This document shows positions 34,795 to 43,520 of a stretch of DNA of 64,000 nt, piece after piece. Numbering within the stretch: the first letter of the stretch is position 1; the number at the start of each line of letters is the position of its first letter. The stretch lies in assembly GCA_022827835.1 (NCBI GenBank), contig JAJEIO010000012.1, forward strand, positions 1 through 64,000. The letters run 5' to 3'. The notes below the pieces were generated by a model. That model searched no databases. It was not told where the DNA came from and was given only the letters and a program-made list of their open reading frames with translations. A program made the translations under genes and the position numbers. Source of the stretch: Candidatus Latescibacterota bacterium (lineage in GTDB: Bacteria > Latescibacterota > UBA2968 > UBA8231).

Positions 34795-35523
34795 TTGCAG
34801 CGGCTGATATTGATCCTTTGCATTGCCGCTGGACCGGCAGCCGCCAAATGGACCGAGCTGACGAGCTTGGTTGATAGCCCGACGGCCGGGCTGGTCCGCA
34901 AGGGCTACTATGCGGTAAATGTTCGCCTGTTTGCCGATGGGGGGACTGTTGGTCGTTTGCATGTCGGCGTGCTCAAGCGGCTGAGCGTTGGCGCGTCTTT
35001 TGGCGGCGAGCAGCTCATTGGCACGGGTGCAGTCGATTGGTACCCGCGCGTGGCAGTGGCCGCTCGGTGCCGGATCATCGAAGAGGGCTACACGTGGCCG
35101 GCGCTGCTGTTGGGCTTTGATTCCCAGGGCATCGGGCCGTATAGAGATCAGCGCTACCAAGTCAAATCCAAAGGGATCTATCTGGCACTAAGCAAGAACT
35201 ACACCTCAATGCTAGGGGAACTCGGCGTCCATGCAGGCGTCAATGTGTCACGAGAAGATGCCGACGACGGCGACTGGTCTGCGTGGTTGGGTATCGACAA
35301 GAGCTTGCGATTTATAGCCCTATTCGCCGAATACGACTTGGGCCGCAACAACGGCCTACAAGATCAGGGCGTGGCAGAAGGCTATTTGAACATCGGAGGG
35401 GCTTGGACCGTAGCGCCGCAGCTAAGGGTCGCGTATTATCTTAAAAATGCGCTGGAAAGCGATCACTTTGGCTCCCAGTCCATTCGGGAGTTGTCAGCCA
35501 CTTACAGGAGGAAATTCCGATGA
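34795..35523 (+). CDS. Exported outer-membrane barrel-like protein (YjbH-domain-like)
   Basis: 242 residues. A TTG start at 34795 with GGGAGGAG upstream gives a signal peptide (residues 1-17, AGPAAA). The mature part alternates beta strands typical of a small outer-membrane barrel (GYYAVNVRLFADGGTVGRLHVG; LLLGFDSQGIGPYRDQRYQ; GIYLALSKNY). GFDSQG and the flanking strands recall the YjbH-like domain found in FCB genomes. The C-terminal residue is Arg, not aromatic. Its stop overlaps the start of the next outer-membrane gene (ATGA, 35520-35523). Confidence 0.78.
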   Translation: MQRLILILCIAAGPAAAKWTELTSLVDSPTAGLVRKGYYAVNVRLFADGGTVGRLHVGVLKRLSVGASFGGEQLIGTGAVDWYPRVAVAARCRIIEEGYTWPALLLGFDSQGIGPYRDQRYQVKSKGIYLALSKNYTSMLGELGVHAGVNVSREDADDGDWSAWLGIDKSLRFIALFAEYDLGRNNGLQDQGVAEGYLNIGGAWTVAPQLRVAYYLKNALESDHFGSQSIRELSATYRRKFR

Positions 35524-36839
35524 AGATACTGGCTATTGCTTTGCTTTGCGTGTGGGTCCGCGGTGCGGTGGCCCAAGAGGAGCGGGCCATCGACAACTTT
35601 GCTGGAGTTGGGGTGCGGGCCATGGGTATGGGTGGTGCTTTTGTTGGGGTGGCCGACGATTTCACGGCCATGTACTGGAATCCGGCGGGCTTGGCCCAGA
35701 TGCAGCAGCGCGAGGTACAGGTTTCTTTGCTGCGCAACAGCCGCGCTAACGACTCGATTTTCAACGGCACTCCAGGGAGAAGCGAGCTGACCAATACGCG
35801 CTTTGGCTCACTGGGCTTTGTCTATCCTTATCCAGTCTATCGCGGCAGCTTGGTTCTCGCCGCTGGCCTGACCCGCATCAAGGACTTTGACTGGAACCTC
35901 AATCTCAAAGGCAACGACGACGGACTTGCTGCAGACCACGCCTTCCAGCACGAGGGCGAGTTGGCTTTGGCCGGCGTGTCCGCTGCCATCGACGTGTCGC
36001 CGGCTGTTTCACTGGGCGCGACCTTGGGTTTAGTCAGCGGCGAGGACGAGGCCGTCAATGAATTTGACTGGGCGGATTTACAGGACGAATTCCAAGAGCG
36101 GCGCTTTCTCGCGCGCGACAGCTTTACAGACGAATATAAGTGGACTCCGTATGCCGTCTTGGGCGCGATGCTGCGCACGCCGCGCGACGAGCCTCGCTAC
36201 AGGTTGGGCGCGACGTTTTCCACCGGGGGGGCGCACAAAATTCGCTATGTCTTTCGCGGGGCTTCCAGCGATGAGGGTTACAATTCGGTCGAGTACGATG
36301 ACGGGACCGTACAGGAATTCCCAGACGAAGAGTGGAGCAACACGTACGAGCTCGCGCTGCCTTTTGAGTTCGGCGTGGGTGCTTCGGCCGAGGCCCTGCC
36401 GGGCCTGACGCTAGCGGGCAGCCTGCATTTGGCTGAGTGGTCGCAGAGTGAGTACAAGGGAGCCGATGACTACGGCTTGCGAGCTGATACCTCGTTTGAA
36501 AAGCAGTACAGAGATGTCTTGCGCTACCACTTAGGCGTCGAGTACCAAGTGCCGGTCGTTGCGCTGGATCTGCGGGCCGGCTACTTTGTGGATCCGGTTC
36601 CCTTTATCGGCCCGCGCGACCCCGGCTCCGACGATCCGCCCATCCGCATTGAAGAGGACCGGCGCTTTATTACCCTCGGGGCTGGGATATTGATCGACGA
36701 GGCCATGCAAATAGATATAGCTTGGGTGCGGGGTGCGTTTAAGCAAGTAGAAGAATACTCAAGCGAATTCTCAGACAACGTCCTTAGCGAGGACTACGCA
36801 ATCAATCGCCTCGTCGTCGGCATGGGCTACAACTTTTAG
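35520..36839 (+). CDS. PorV/FadL-like outer-membrane protein
   Basis: 439 residues; signal peptide (ends GAVAQ) and GGAGG ribosome-binding site. VRAMGMGGAFVGVADDFTAMYWNPAGLAQM is split between residues 30-60 and matches the N-terminal signature shared by FadL/OmpP1 and PorV/PorQ barrels (NPAGLA motif). The rest is a beta-barrel with final YNF, a classical terminal-aromatic outer-membrane signal. In Bacteroidota, PorV is the shuttle protein of type IX secretion; FadL imports hydrophobic compounds. Which role applies cannot be settled from sequence, but location two genes after porX favours a look at the PorV possibility. Confidence 0.85.
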   Translation: MKILAIALLCVWVRGAVAQEERAIDNFAGVGVRAMGMGGAFVGVADDFTAMYWNPAGLAQMQQREVQVSLLRNSRANDSIFNGTPGRSELTNTRFGSLGFVYPYPVYRGSLVLAAGLTRIKDFDWNLNLKGNDDGLAADHAFQHEGELALAGVSAAIDVSPAVSLGATLGLVSGEDEAVNEFDWADLQDEFQERRFLARDSFTDEYKWTPYAVLGAMLRTPRDEPRYRLGATFSTGGAHKIRYVFRGASSDEGYNSVEYDDGTVQEFPDEEWSNTYELALPFEFGVGASAEALPGLTLAGSLHLAEWSQSEYKGADDYGLRADTSFEKQYRDVLRYHLGVEYQVPVVALDLRAGYFVDPVPFIGPRDPGSDDPPIRIEEDRRFITLGAGILIDEAMQIDIAWVRGAFKQVEEYSSEFSDNVLSEDYAINRLVVGMGYNF

Positions 36840-36849
36840 TTTTTATTTT

Positions 36850-36877
36850 TTGTTCCTGTTGCTGGTTTGTGTATATT
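36850..36877 (+). promoter_or_regulatory. Promoter of the Gly/Tyr-rich lipoprotein gene
   Basis: TTGTTC (36850-36855), 16-bp spacer, TATATT (36872-36877). The predicted transcript begins about 43 nt before the ATG. Confidence 0.5.
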
Positions 36878-36900
36878 CAAGATTGAGAGATGAGTTTAGC

Positions 36901-36919
36901 ACTCCTTAAAGGAGGGAGT
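36901..36919 (+). promoter_or_regulatory. Shine-Dalgarno sequence in a potential hairpin
   Basis: ACTCC (36901-36905) can pair with GGAGT (36915-36919), enclosing or masking the GGAGG ribosome site of the lipoprotein gene that starts at 36927; an alternative pairing is CTCC/GGAG. Could modulate translation. Confidence 0.35.
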
Positions 36920-36926
36920 TAAGTCC

Positions 36927-37637
36927 ATGAAAACGAAGGCTTTGATTTTGTATTCGGCCCTGTTGCTAACTGCGCTGATGGCCAGTGGCTGCTACACGGT
37001 GCTCAGTAGCCCATACGAGGTCGCCGACCTGCACGACGAGGATCTAGCTCGCGCCAAGAGCCGCGATGTCGAGGCTCCCATGGTTGGCCAGTTCGACGAT
37101 CGCGACTACATGGATGATCTCTACCGCTATCCGGGTGTGCGCGGCGGCTATGGTGGCTACGGCGGCTACTACGGTGGCTATGGTGGCTATGGTGGCTATT
37201 ATCCTACCTCTCGCCACTACTACGGCGGCTACCCCTATTACTACGGCGGCTACCCCTATCACTATGGCGGCTATGGCCCCTATAGTTATGGCTATGATCC
37301 ATACTATCGGAGTTCGAGTGGTTACTACGTGTCGCCAGGTTATCAACTGATCAGTACTCGCCAACTCGACGATTTGCGGCGTGCGGCGAGTCGGCTGAAT
37401 ACGACGCCGATGGTTACCGATCCGGCCGCGGCGACCGAAAGACAGCGGCGCGAAGAAAATGTGTGGCAGCGGCGGGTAGAGCCTCGGGTGCGCAGCGCTC
37501 CTACGCCTACGCCGAGATCCTCGGTCAGCACTCCGCCGCGTGCGCCTACGCCAAAAGCGTCCACAACGACTTCGGCACCAGCCTCCAAATCGTCCGCGAC
37601 AAAGGAATCGGCCAAGCCCAAGAAGCGCCGACGCTGA
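36927..37637 (+). CDS. Gly/Tyr-rich repeat lipoprotein
   Basis: 236 residues with lipobox LMASGC (Cys near residue 22). Residues about 72-130 are low-complexity GGYGGYYGGYGG-type repeats with aromatic periodicity, encoded by GGCTAYGGTGGCTAC-like units. A short helical segment (ISTRQLDDLRRAASRL) follows, then a Pro/Thr/Ser-rich tail ending in KPKKRRR. The layout (lipid anchor, flexible Gly/Tyr stretch, basic tail) suggests an outer-envelope protein that may bind peptidoglycan, nucleic acid or another polyanion through its tail; no known family recognised. It has its own promoter and a shared terminator. Confidence 0.82.
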   Translation: MKTKALILYSALLLTALMASGCYTVLSSPYEVADLHDEDLARAKSRDVEAPMVGQFDDRDYMDDLYRYPGVRGGYGGYGGYYGGYGGYGGYYPTSRHYYGGYPYYYGGYPYHYGGYGPYSYGYDPYYRSSSGYYVSPGYQLISTRQLDDLRRAASRLNTTPMVTDPAAATERQRREENVWQRRVEPRVRSAPTPTPRSSVSTPPRAPTPKASTTTSAPASKSSATKESAKPKKRRR

Positions 37638-37648
37638 TTTTTCGCTAG

Positions 37649-37698
37649 AGACACAAAAAAGCGGAGGGCCCTTCGTAGCCCGCCGCTTTTTTGTGTCT
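37649..37698. terminator. Bidirectional intrinsic terminator
   Basis: A 16-bp perfect stem (37649-37664 with 37683-37698; arm AGACACAAAAAAGCGG) with T-runs on both strands, between convergent genes ending at 37637 and 37697. It serves both; the minus-strand stop codon overlaps the stem. Confidence 0.92.
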
Positions 37699-38380
37699 AA
37701 TCGCCGCTTAGGTCGAAGTGGCGGGTCTGTGGTTTGGGTGGCGGGGCGATGCGGAAGAGGAAGCGTTGTAGTGGGCGGGCGAGAGCCATGAGCAGTTGGC
37801 GCTCGCCTTGTTTATTGCCGCCGAAAAGCTGTAGTTGCACCGGTTGGTAATTGCGCTGCGTGCCCCCCTGTTGCCAGACTTGATTGGTGTTGAGATTGAT
37901 CAGGCTGACCTTGAGATCTATGGTCAGGTCTATGCCAGGGTTGGGCGACATGCCGTAGGGCGTGGGCGACATGGGCATCATCCGCGCCTGTAAATGCCTC
38001 AGTTCGATGAAGACTAAGGCGTCGAGTTCGAGCTTCTCCCTGAGAACGGCCTGTACCGAGTCTTGGTGGACGCTCGTCGAGTCGAGGCGAATCCCCTTGA
38101 GTTGGTAGGTGATTTCGTCTTGGTTCATCACTTCGGTTTTGGGCATGTTGCCGAGGCTGCGGACCACGGCATTGGACAGACGCGCCATGACCTTCTCAAT
38201 GTCTAGCTCCCGAAAGGGTTCGATGTTGGTCGCGCAAACGACGCCGATGTGATCGACTTCCGCTAGGTAGGGGCGCAAGACCGGATCGGGTTGCGACGGG
38301 GCGCGAAACTCGACGCGCGTAAAAGCGCTGCGGCCGCCGCAGCCCGCTAGGCCAATGAGCAATACGAGAGTAGCAATCAA
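37697..38380 (-). CDS. Uncharacterised envelope lipoprotein
   Basis: 227 residues with signal peptide and lipobox (GLAGC). The mature part holds VDHIGVVCATNIEPFRELD, then a segment (LDALVFIELRHLQARMMP ... IDLKVSLINLNTNQVWQQG) that resembles proteins reporting 'lipoprotein with GNA1162/LpoB-like alpha/beta fold' in general layout, but I cannot name a family. Its ATG overlaps the stop of the 1067-residue fusion upstream (ATGA at 38377-38380), so it is made together with that protein. Confidence 0.8.
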   Translation of the reverse strand: MIATLVLLIGLAGCGGRSAFTRVEFRAPSQPDPVLRPYLAEVDHIGVVCATNIEPFRELDIEKVMARLSNAVVRSLGNMPKTEVMNQDEITYQLKGIRLDSTSVHQDSVQAVLREKLELDALVFIELRHLQARMMPMSPTPYGMSPNPGIDLTIDLKVSLINLNTNQVWQQGGTQRNYQPVQLQLFGGNKQGERQLLMALARPLQRFLFRIAPPPKPQTRHFDLSGD

Positions 38381-41300
38381 AAGCTCTGTCCAAAGCTGAA
38401 GTGAAACTTGAAGTCCGAGAAGTTGCCTTGTAGGTCCATCTGCCTGGCGAATTCAAAGTTCATCGGCAGCAAGAAGTACACTAAGAGGCCGAAGCCGACG
38501 CTGGCGTGCACCTGTCGTGGGGAAGACGTGAGCGCGGCGTGTGGGTTGCGGAAGGGCCACAGGTCAATTTCGTCGTCCTTGTTCCAAGCCATGCCCATAT
38601 CCATAAACAGGCTGCCGTCAATCGCAGGAATCAGGAAGGTGCCGGGCCAGCCGAAGAGGATGCCACGCACAAAGGGGACGCGCAGTTCGGCATTGGTCAG
38701 CAGGACCCTGCTGCCGGTGAAGGCCGAGAACTGGTAGCCGCGTAGCGGGCCAGTATTGAGGTTGAAACCCGTGTAGAAGGGCAGGAACCAAGTCGGCCCC
38801 CCTAGGTTGTATTCGAGGGCGTCGCGGCCCAAAGACCCCACGCTATAGGCTCGCAGGCCCAGCACCGACCAACGCCCCAGCCGCAAGTAGTGGCGATAGT
38901 CGAATTCGAGGTGCGAGAAAGAGCGCGTGGTTGAGCCAAGGCTGAGCGTGCGCCCCACTGAGAGAAAGTAGCGCTTACCAGCGGTGGCACCCAAAAGACC
39001 GTAGGTAATGGAGTCGTGGACGTATGCGGTCTTGAACAGATGGGTACTGGTAGCAGTAGAATCTGGCTCGTAGAAGGGACTGACCTGTTCTTCTTGCTCG
39101 CCGACATAGGTATAGCTCAGGTCGAGGCGGCGGTACAGGTCGAGCGGATAGCTGGCGTTGGCCAACGCACCGCGTTGCTGGAGACGGCTAATGCCCCGAG
39201 CCGGGGCGCGGCCTTGGACGAGGAAGTTGCGATCGTTGATGAAGTACTGGTTCCAATTGAAAATGGATACGTGGTATGTGGGCCGCTTGCCGTAGTAGCT
39301 GTAGCTAGCGGCAAAGTTAAAGTCATTGCTTATGTCCTGGGCGGCCACGTAATCCGTGGCCAAAACCAGCGAGTGATTACCCAAAAGATCGCTCATGCTC
39401 AGTTGGGCAATCGACGATAAAAACCCATCGAAATAGCCCATCTGCACGGAGATGCCGTCGAATTCGAGCTTGGGGGTATAGCGGCGACGGCGCAGTTCTA
39501 GTTCGTCGTCGTCGGTGTCGTCGGCGAGTTGGACGGCAGCTTGCGGCTCTTGAGATTCGGTGGGCGACAACAAGCCGCTGGCTCCGGCTAGCAGCACGGC
39601 GTCGTCTGGGAGATCTGGGTCCTTCGGGTCCGAGACCTGCCCTAGGCTCGGGGTACCGCCTTGGTCGGAGAGCACGGCGTCGCCCTCTACCATGGGTCGC
39701 ACCGAGGGCACTTCTATGGCTAGGGTCTCGGTGGCTGGTGGTTCTGCTTCGGTTGATGCCTCTGCTTCGACTGGCGGTGGTGCTTTGGCTGGCGGTACGG
39801 CTTCGGCCACGCGGGCCAGTAGCTGGGCGTCTTTGCGCTTGACCTCGGGCCATTCGGGCATGGCCATCCGGTAGAGGTGGCTGCGGCCCTTGAAGTAAGT
39901 GTTGAATACGATCTGTCGCCCATCGGGCGAGAGGGCGGGGTTCAGAATGCCGCTGAGGCTGCGGGTCAGGCGGAATTCGCGGCCTTCGTCGAGGTGATAG
40001 ACGAAGAGGTCGTTGATCTTGTCGCGGGTGGAGACGAAGAGCAGCTTGTTGCCTTCGGGCAGCCATTGAGGCCACAGGTCGTCGGTGGAGCTAGAGATGG
40101 CTGCGTGCGCTACATTCTCGGTTAGATCGTAAATTTTGATGTCGAACTGGTTGCGGTACTTGCTGCTAAAGGCGATGCGCTGGCCGTCGGGCGACCAGTT
40201 CGGATAATCTTCGCGCTCGGGCGTGCCCGTGAGTTGACGCCGCTCGCCGGTCTGCACATCAATGATGTAGAGATCGCTCTGGCCCTGCCCCGTGCCGATA
40301 AAGGCGAGGTGGCGGCTGTCGGGGGACCAGGTTAGGCTCTCGACAAGATCCAAATCGGGCATAGTCAGGGTCTGCACGAGCTTCTTGTCGTAGAGGTTCC
40401 ACAGCATGATGCGGTCGCGGGGACCTTCTTTGGCGACAAAGGCGATGGTCTGGCCGTCTTGTGCCCAAGCCACGGTGCCGCTGCCGATGCTGAGGTGATC
40501 GTAGTCGGCGGCGCGCATGCTCTCGGTGACGCGCTCGACGAGCGAGGCATCGCTCAGGCGGATGATGTCCACGTGCTGTTCGATCCCGTCCGAGGAGTAG
40601 ACGGCGAGCATGTCGCCGCTGAGCGACCAGCAGGCGCTGGAGAAGCTGTGGATATTCTCGTCGTCGCCTATTTTCTCGGCGAATTCAGAGGTGTAGTCGC
40701 GCGTCTGCAAGAGGGGCCAGTAGGTTTTGCGCATCTGGGCCGACCAGCGCTCGTCGAGGGTTTTCAAGTCCATGCCGATCAGGCGATCCATGAGCTTGTC
40801 GGTGTCGTGCTGGCTGTCCCACAGGCGGAGGATACGGCTGATTTTTTCGGGGCCGTACTGCTGGGCAATGTACTCCATGAGCGCATGGCTTTGCTTGTAT
40901 GCGAGGAATACATTGCCTTGGCCCCAAGCCTGATTCATGGTTTCAATGGGGATGAGACCGTCGGTGAGTACGGCGTCGCGGAGGACCATTTCATCGATGG
41001 TGTTGCGGCCCGGGGTGGTGTATTCGGCCATACCCTCCATCAGCCAAGTGGGCGGCTGGGCGATCGGGCTGGTGATGCGGCGAATGGGGCCTTTGTGAAC
41101 GATGTCGTACTGGAAAATGTGGGTCAACTCGTGGACGAGGACATTGCGGAACTCGTCGAGATCGCCCGCAAAGGGAACTACCATGCGGAAGCGCAGCGGC
41201 TCGGCAAAGCCAGCGACGCCGGGCGGCAGAAAGTCGGGGAAGATATTGGTCTGCTGGAACTGGTAGTGCGACTGATAGATGACGACCGGCGGCCGGTGCG

Positions 41301-41580
41301 AAAGGTCGTGGTGCAAAATCTGGCTGATGTGATCGTAGCCCTCTTCAAGGTACTCGATCGCCTGCACGGCCAGATTCTGGAATTCAGACTCAAAGTGAAG
41401 CTCTATGTGCTCGCTTTCGAGGATTTCCCACTGGAAGTCTCGGTAGCGTACTTTGTTTTTCCCGAACCCTTGCTGCAATTGCAAGGTGAGAATGTCTTGG
41501 GCGCAGAGGTCTGCGGTGCCCCAAGCGAGCAGGGCGGCGCAGGCGAGGCTGTGGAATCTCGTTATAGCCTGCACGTTCAC
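38377..41580 (-). CDS. Metallopeptidase-like / PD40 propeller / outer-membrane barrel fusion
   Basis: 1067 residues; signal peptide ends near residue 27. Part 1 (about 30-300) is a gluzincin-like peptidase region: VLVHELTHIFQYD near residue 155 gives HExxH, and WLMEGMAEY near 182 supplies the likely third zinc ligand Glu. Part 2 (about 305-580) consists of TolB-type PD40 propeller units (LTWSPDSRHLAFIGTG, NWSPDGQRIAFSSKY, ALSPDGRQIVFNTY). A Pro/Ala/Glu-rich linker follows (about 600-690). Part 3 (about 700-1067) is a beta-barrel with RGYQFSAFTGSR and a C-terminal FSFGQSF, resembling Omp85/surface-antigen barrels. A self-anchored surface peptidase or an assembly factor is plausible. Coupled by ATGA overlaps to genes on both sides. 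Confidence 0.88.
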   Translation of the reverse strand: MNVQAITRFHSLACAALLAWGTADLCAQDILTLQLQQGFGKNKVRYRDFQWEILESEHIELHFESEFQNLAVQAIEYLEEGYDHISQILHHDLSHRPPVVIYQSHYQFQQTNIFPDFLPPGVAGFAEPLRFRMVVPFAGDLDEFRNVLVHELTHIFQYDIVHKGPIRRITSPIAQPPTWLMEGMAEYTTPGRNTIDEMVLRDAVLTDGLIPIETMNQAWGQGNVFLAYKQSHALMEYIAQQYGPEKISRILRLWDSQHDTDKLMDRLIGMDLKTLDERWSAQMRKTYWPLLQTRDYTSEFAEKIGDDENIHSFSSACWSLSGDMLAVYSSDGIEQHVDIIRLSDASLVERVTESMRAADYDHLSIGSGTVAWAQDGQTIAFVAKEGPRDRIMLWNLYDKKLVQTLTMPDLDLVESLTWSPDSRHLAFIGTGQGQSDLYIIDVQTGERRQLTGTPEREDYPNWSPDGQRIAFSSKYRNQFDIKIYDLTENVAHAAISSSTDDLWPQWLPEGNKLLFVSTRDKINDLFVYHLDEGREFRLTRSLSGILNPALSPDGRQIVFNTYFKGRSHLYRMAMPEWPEVKRKDAQLLARVAEAVPPAKAPPPVEAEASTEAEPPATETLAIEVPSVRPMVEGDAVLSDQGGTPSLGQVSDPKDPDLPDDAVLLAGASGLLSPTESQEPQAAVQLADDTDDDELELRRRRYTPKLEFDGISVQMGYFDGFLSSIAQLSMSDLLGNHSLVLATDYVAAQDISNDFNFAASYSYYGKRPTYHVSIFNWNQYFINDRNFLVQGRAPARGISRLQQRGALANASYPLDLYRRLDLSYTYVGEQEEQVSPFYEPDSTATSTHLFKTAYVHDSITYGLLGATAGKRYFLSVGRTLSLGSTTRSFSHLEFDYRHYLRLGRWSVLGLRAYSVGSLGRDALEYNLGGPTWFLPFYTGFNLNTGPLRGYQFSAFTGSRVLLTNAELRVPFVRGILFGWPGTFLIPAIDGSLFMDMGMAWNKDDEIDLWPFRNPHAALTSSPRQVHASVGFGLLVYFLLPMNFEFARQMDLQGNFSDFKFHFSFGQSF

Positions 41581-42158
41581 TCTCCCGTGGATGTGGGTGA
41601 ATGGTCCGGGCGTCTGGTCCGCGGTCGCGGACCATCGTCCGCTCTGAATATATCAAGTGAGTCTGTAGAGTCGAGGCTGGCCTGCTGGTATTGTTGCAGG
41701 TGGCGCAAATTGGCGACATAAGCTGCACGGGTGGGGTTGAGGGCCCGCGCCCGGCCGTAGAATTCAGCCGCTTTGTCGGCCATGCCGAGCCGTTCGTAGA
41801 TGACCCCTAAGTTATTGTGCAAGCTGGCCGACAAGCTGTCTTGCGCTAGGGCGCGTTCCATGTGCGATTGGGCCTCGTTCCACATGGCGTTTTCAATGCA
41901 CCAGAGCGCGTATTTGTTGACCTGCTCGATGTTTTGCAACTGCTGGCGCGAACGCTTGGGGCGATCTATGATAACTAGCATCGGCGCGGGTTGGACGGTA
42001 GCTGTGCTCGTGGCTGTGGTGTCGGCGACTGAGGCGTACTCGTAGCCGATGGGTTCGCCCGCCGCTGGCCTGCGCACCAGTTCCAGACAGCCGTGCAGAC
42101 ACAGCACCCCCAAGCCAAAGGCCACGAGGCGTAAGGAATTTTTCACAGAATAATTCAC
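41577..42158 (-). CDS. TPR lipoprotein, first gene of the peptidase-barrel operon
   Basis: 193 residues. Signal peptide with lipobox (CLHGC). A low-complexity Thr/Ala stretch precedes two TPR units at about 95-165 (KYALWCIENAMWNEAQSHME; ASLHNNLGVIYERLGMADKA). The tail is basic and proline-rich. The stop overlaps the start of the large fusion protein (41577-41580). Probably an accessory lipoprotein that binds the fusion protein or its clients. Confidence 0.85.
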   Translation of the reverse strand: MNYSVKNSLRLVAFGLGVLCLHGCLELVRRPAAGEPIGYEYASVADTTATSTATVQPAPMLVIIDRPKRSRQQLQNIEQVNKYALWCIENAMWNEAQSHMERALAQDSLSASLHNNLGVIYERLGMADKAAEFYGRARALNPTRAAYVANLRHLQQYQQASLDSTDSLDIFRADDGPRPRTRRPDHSPTSTGE

Positions 42159-42411
42159 GCGCGATTCTTCCTAGGCGCGCAGCCATTAACGCCTTGCGCC
42201 ATTGTCGTAAGTTAGGAATATAACAAACAGAAGCACTTTGAACTATTTTCCGCATAGTATAGACATCGCAAGGGGGCAACGCGTTCCTTTTACCGAAGTC
42301 CACTACAAGCTGCGCGGACCGGTAGCACTCCATTTGCTGATTGACCATACTTAATACAGGCGATGCGGACGGCTACCTAGCGCATAAAACCACTTTAGTG
42401 AGGGTCTGTCT
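42159..42411. other. Divergent intergenic region
   Basis: 253 bases between the minus-strand TPR lipoprotein and the plus-strand BamA-like gene. A TATATT on the minus strand near 42217-42222, with a weak TAGTTC 17 bp upstream, could be the lipoprotein promoter. Nothing else recognisable. Confidence 0.35.
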
Positions 42412-43515
42412 ATGCTGAATCGGGTCCTTAATGTTGCAGCGATTTTGGCGTTCGCGTGGGCTTGCCCGAGCGGTGCCCAGCAGGTCCACGAGACAGTCGG
42501 CTGGCGTCCGACCGCGGTGCCGCTGCTGAATTTCAGCTCGGACGACGGTACTGGATACGGGCTGCGGGCCAACCTCTTCGAATACGACGGCCAGAGCGTA
42601 CCCTATCGCCGCAAATACAGCGCTCAAGTATTTATCACAACCAAGGGCAAGTGGGTACACCGCGTGCTCGTCGATACACCCGAATTCCGACCCGGCCGGC
42701 GGCTCGAGGTCGAACTGGTTTACGAGAAGGAGGATTTCGCCAATTACTACGGCGGCCTCAGCGACGAGGATATCGCCGAGTATTCGCGGGACCAGAAGAC
42801 GTTCCGGCAAGCCTTCCCGGAGTTCAAGGTCAAGTGGATCCGGACCCTGCGCTTCCCCTGGCGCCTGCGCATCGGGGGGCGTTTGAGCCACAACGATATC
42901 GAGCCGAACGCCGCCGATGGCATTCTCTTCGCGCTCGACCCCCTCGGCTCGGACGGGGGCGCGTTCGCCCAATTCGTCGGCTCGCTGCGCTACGACACGC
43001 GCGACAACTACAACAACGCGACCTCGGGCGTACTGGAGGAGTTGTTGGTGGACTTTGGGGTTGGCGGCGGTGGAGATTACCGGGGAGCGACGCTTAGTTT
43101 TGACCACCGGCACTTCCGCGCCTTGGGGCACGGGCTGGTGGCCGCCAACCGTCTGCGCGTCAACTGGACCATCGGTGACTTGCCCTTCTACGAGGAACTG
43201 GACATGGGGGGCAGCGGTACGGTCCGCGGCGTAGCCAGTGCTAGGGACCGGGGCGAGGCGCGGATCGTGCTCAACGGCGAGCTGCGCTGGCGCGGGCTGC
43301 CGGTATGGCATCGGCAGCACCTGTATCTGGGGCTAGTGGCCTTCGGCGACATCGGGCAGATTTTCGCCCGCGATGCGCTGCCGACGATCGACGGGTGGCG
43401 CGGCGGCAGAGGCTTGGGCCTGCGTTGCCATTGGCAGAGCACGATCGTGCGGGCCGACTACGGCACTTCGGGTGGTCGCAGGGCGCTCTACATCACCTTT
43501 TCACAGGTTTTCTGA
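42412..43515 (+). CDS. BamA/TamA-type outer-membrane barrel without POTRA domains
   Basis: 367 residues with signal peptide (ends SGAQ). The protein starts almost directly with barrel strands and contains the Omp85 loop-6 signature MGGSGTVRGVASARDRGEAR near residue 265-285, followed by NGELRW and DIGQIF strands and a C-terminal phenylalanine (ITFSQVF). POTRA repeats, which normally recruit substrates, are missing: the length fits a 16-strand barrel only. Similar barrel-only Omp85 relatives are annotated as surface antigen (D15) domain proteins. Five bases separate its stop from the next ATG. Confidence 0.88.
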   Translation: MLNRVLNVAAILAFAWACPSGAQQVHETVGWRPTAVPLLNFSSDDGTGYGLRANLFEYDGQSVPYRRKYSAQVFITTKGKWVHRVLVDTPEFRPGRRLEVELVYEKEDFANYYGGLSDEDIAEYSRDQKTFRQAFPEFKVKWIRTLRFPWRLRIGGRLSHNDIEPNAADGILFALDPLGSDGGAFAQFVGSLRYDTRDNYNNATSGVLEELLVDFGVGGGGDYRGATLSFDHRHFRALGHGLVAANRLRVNWTIGDLPFYEELDMGGSGTVRGVASARDRGEARIVLNGELRWRGLPVWHRQHLYLGLVAFGDIGQIFARDALPTIDGWRGGRGLGLRCHWQSTIVRADYGTSGGRRALYITFSQVF

Positions 43516-43520
43516 ACGGC

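Noticed and set aside
40459..41721. Long (420-codon) plus-strand open frame opposite the peptidase-barrel gene
   Set aside because: It lies wholly antisense to two genes with convincing domains, has no recognisable family, no ribosome site, and looks like a GC-codon shadow.
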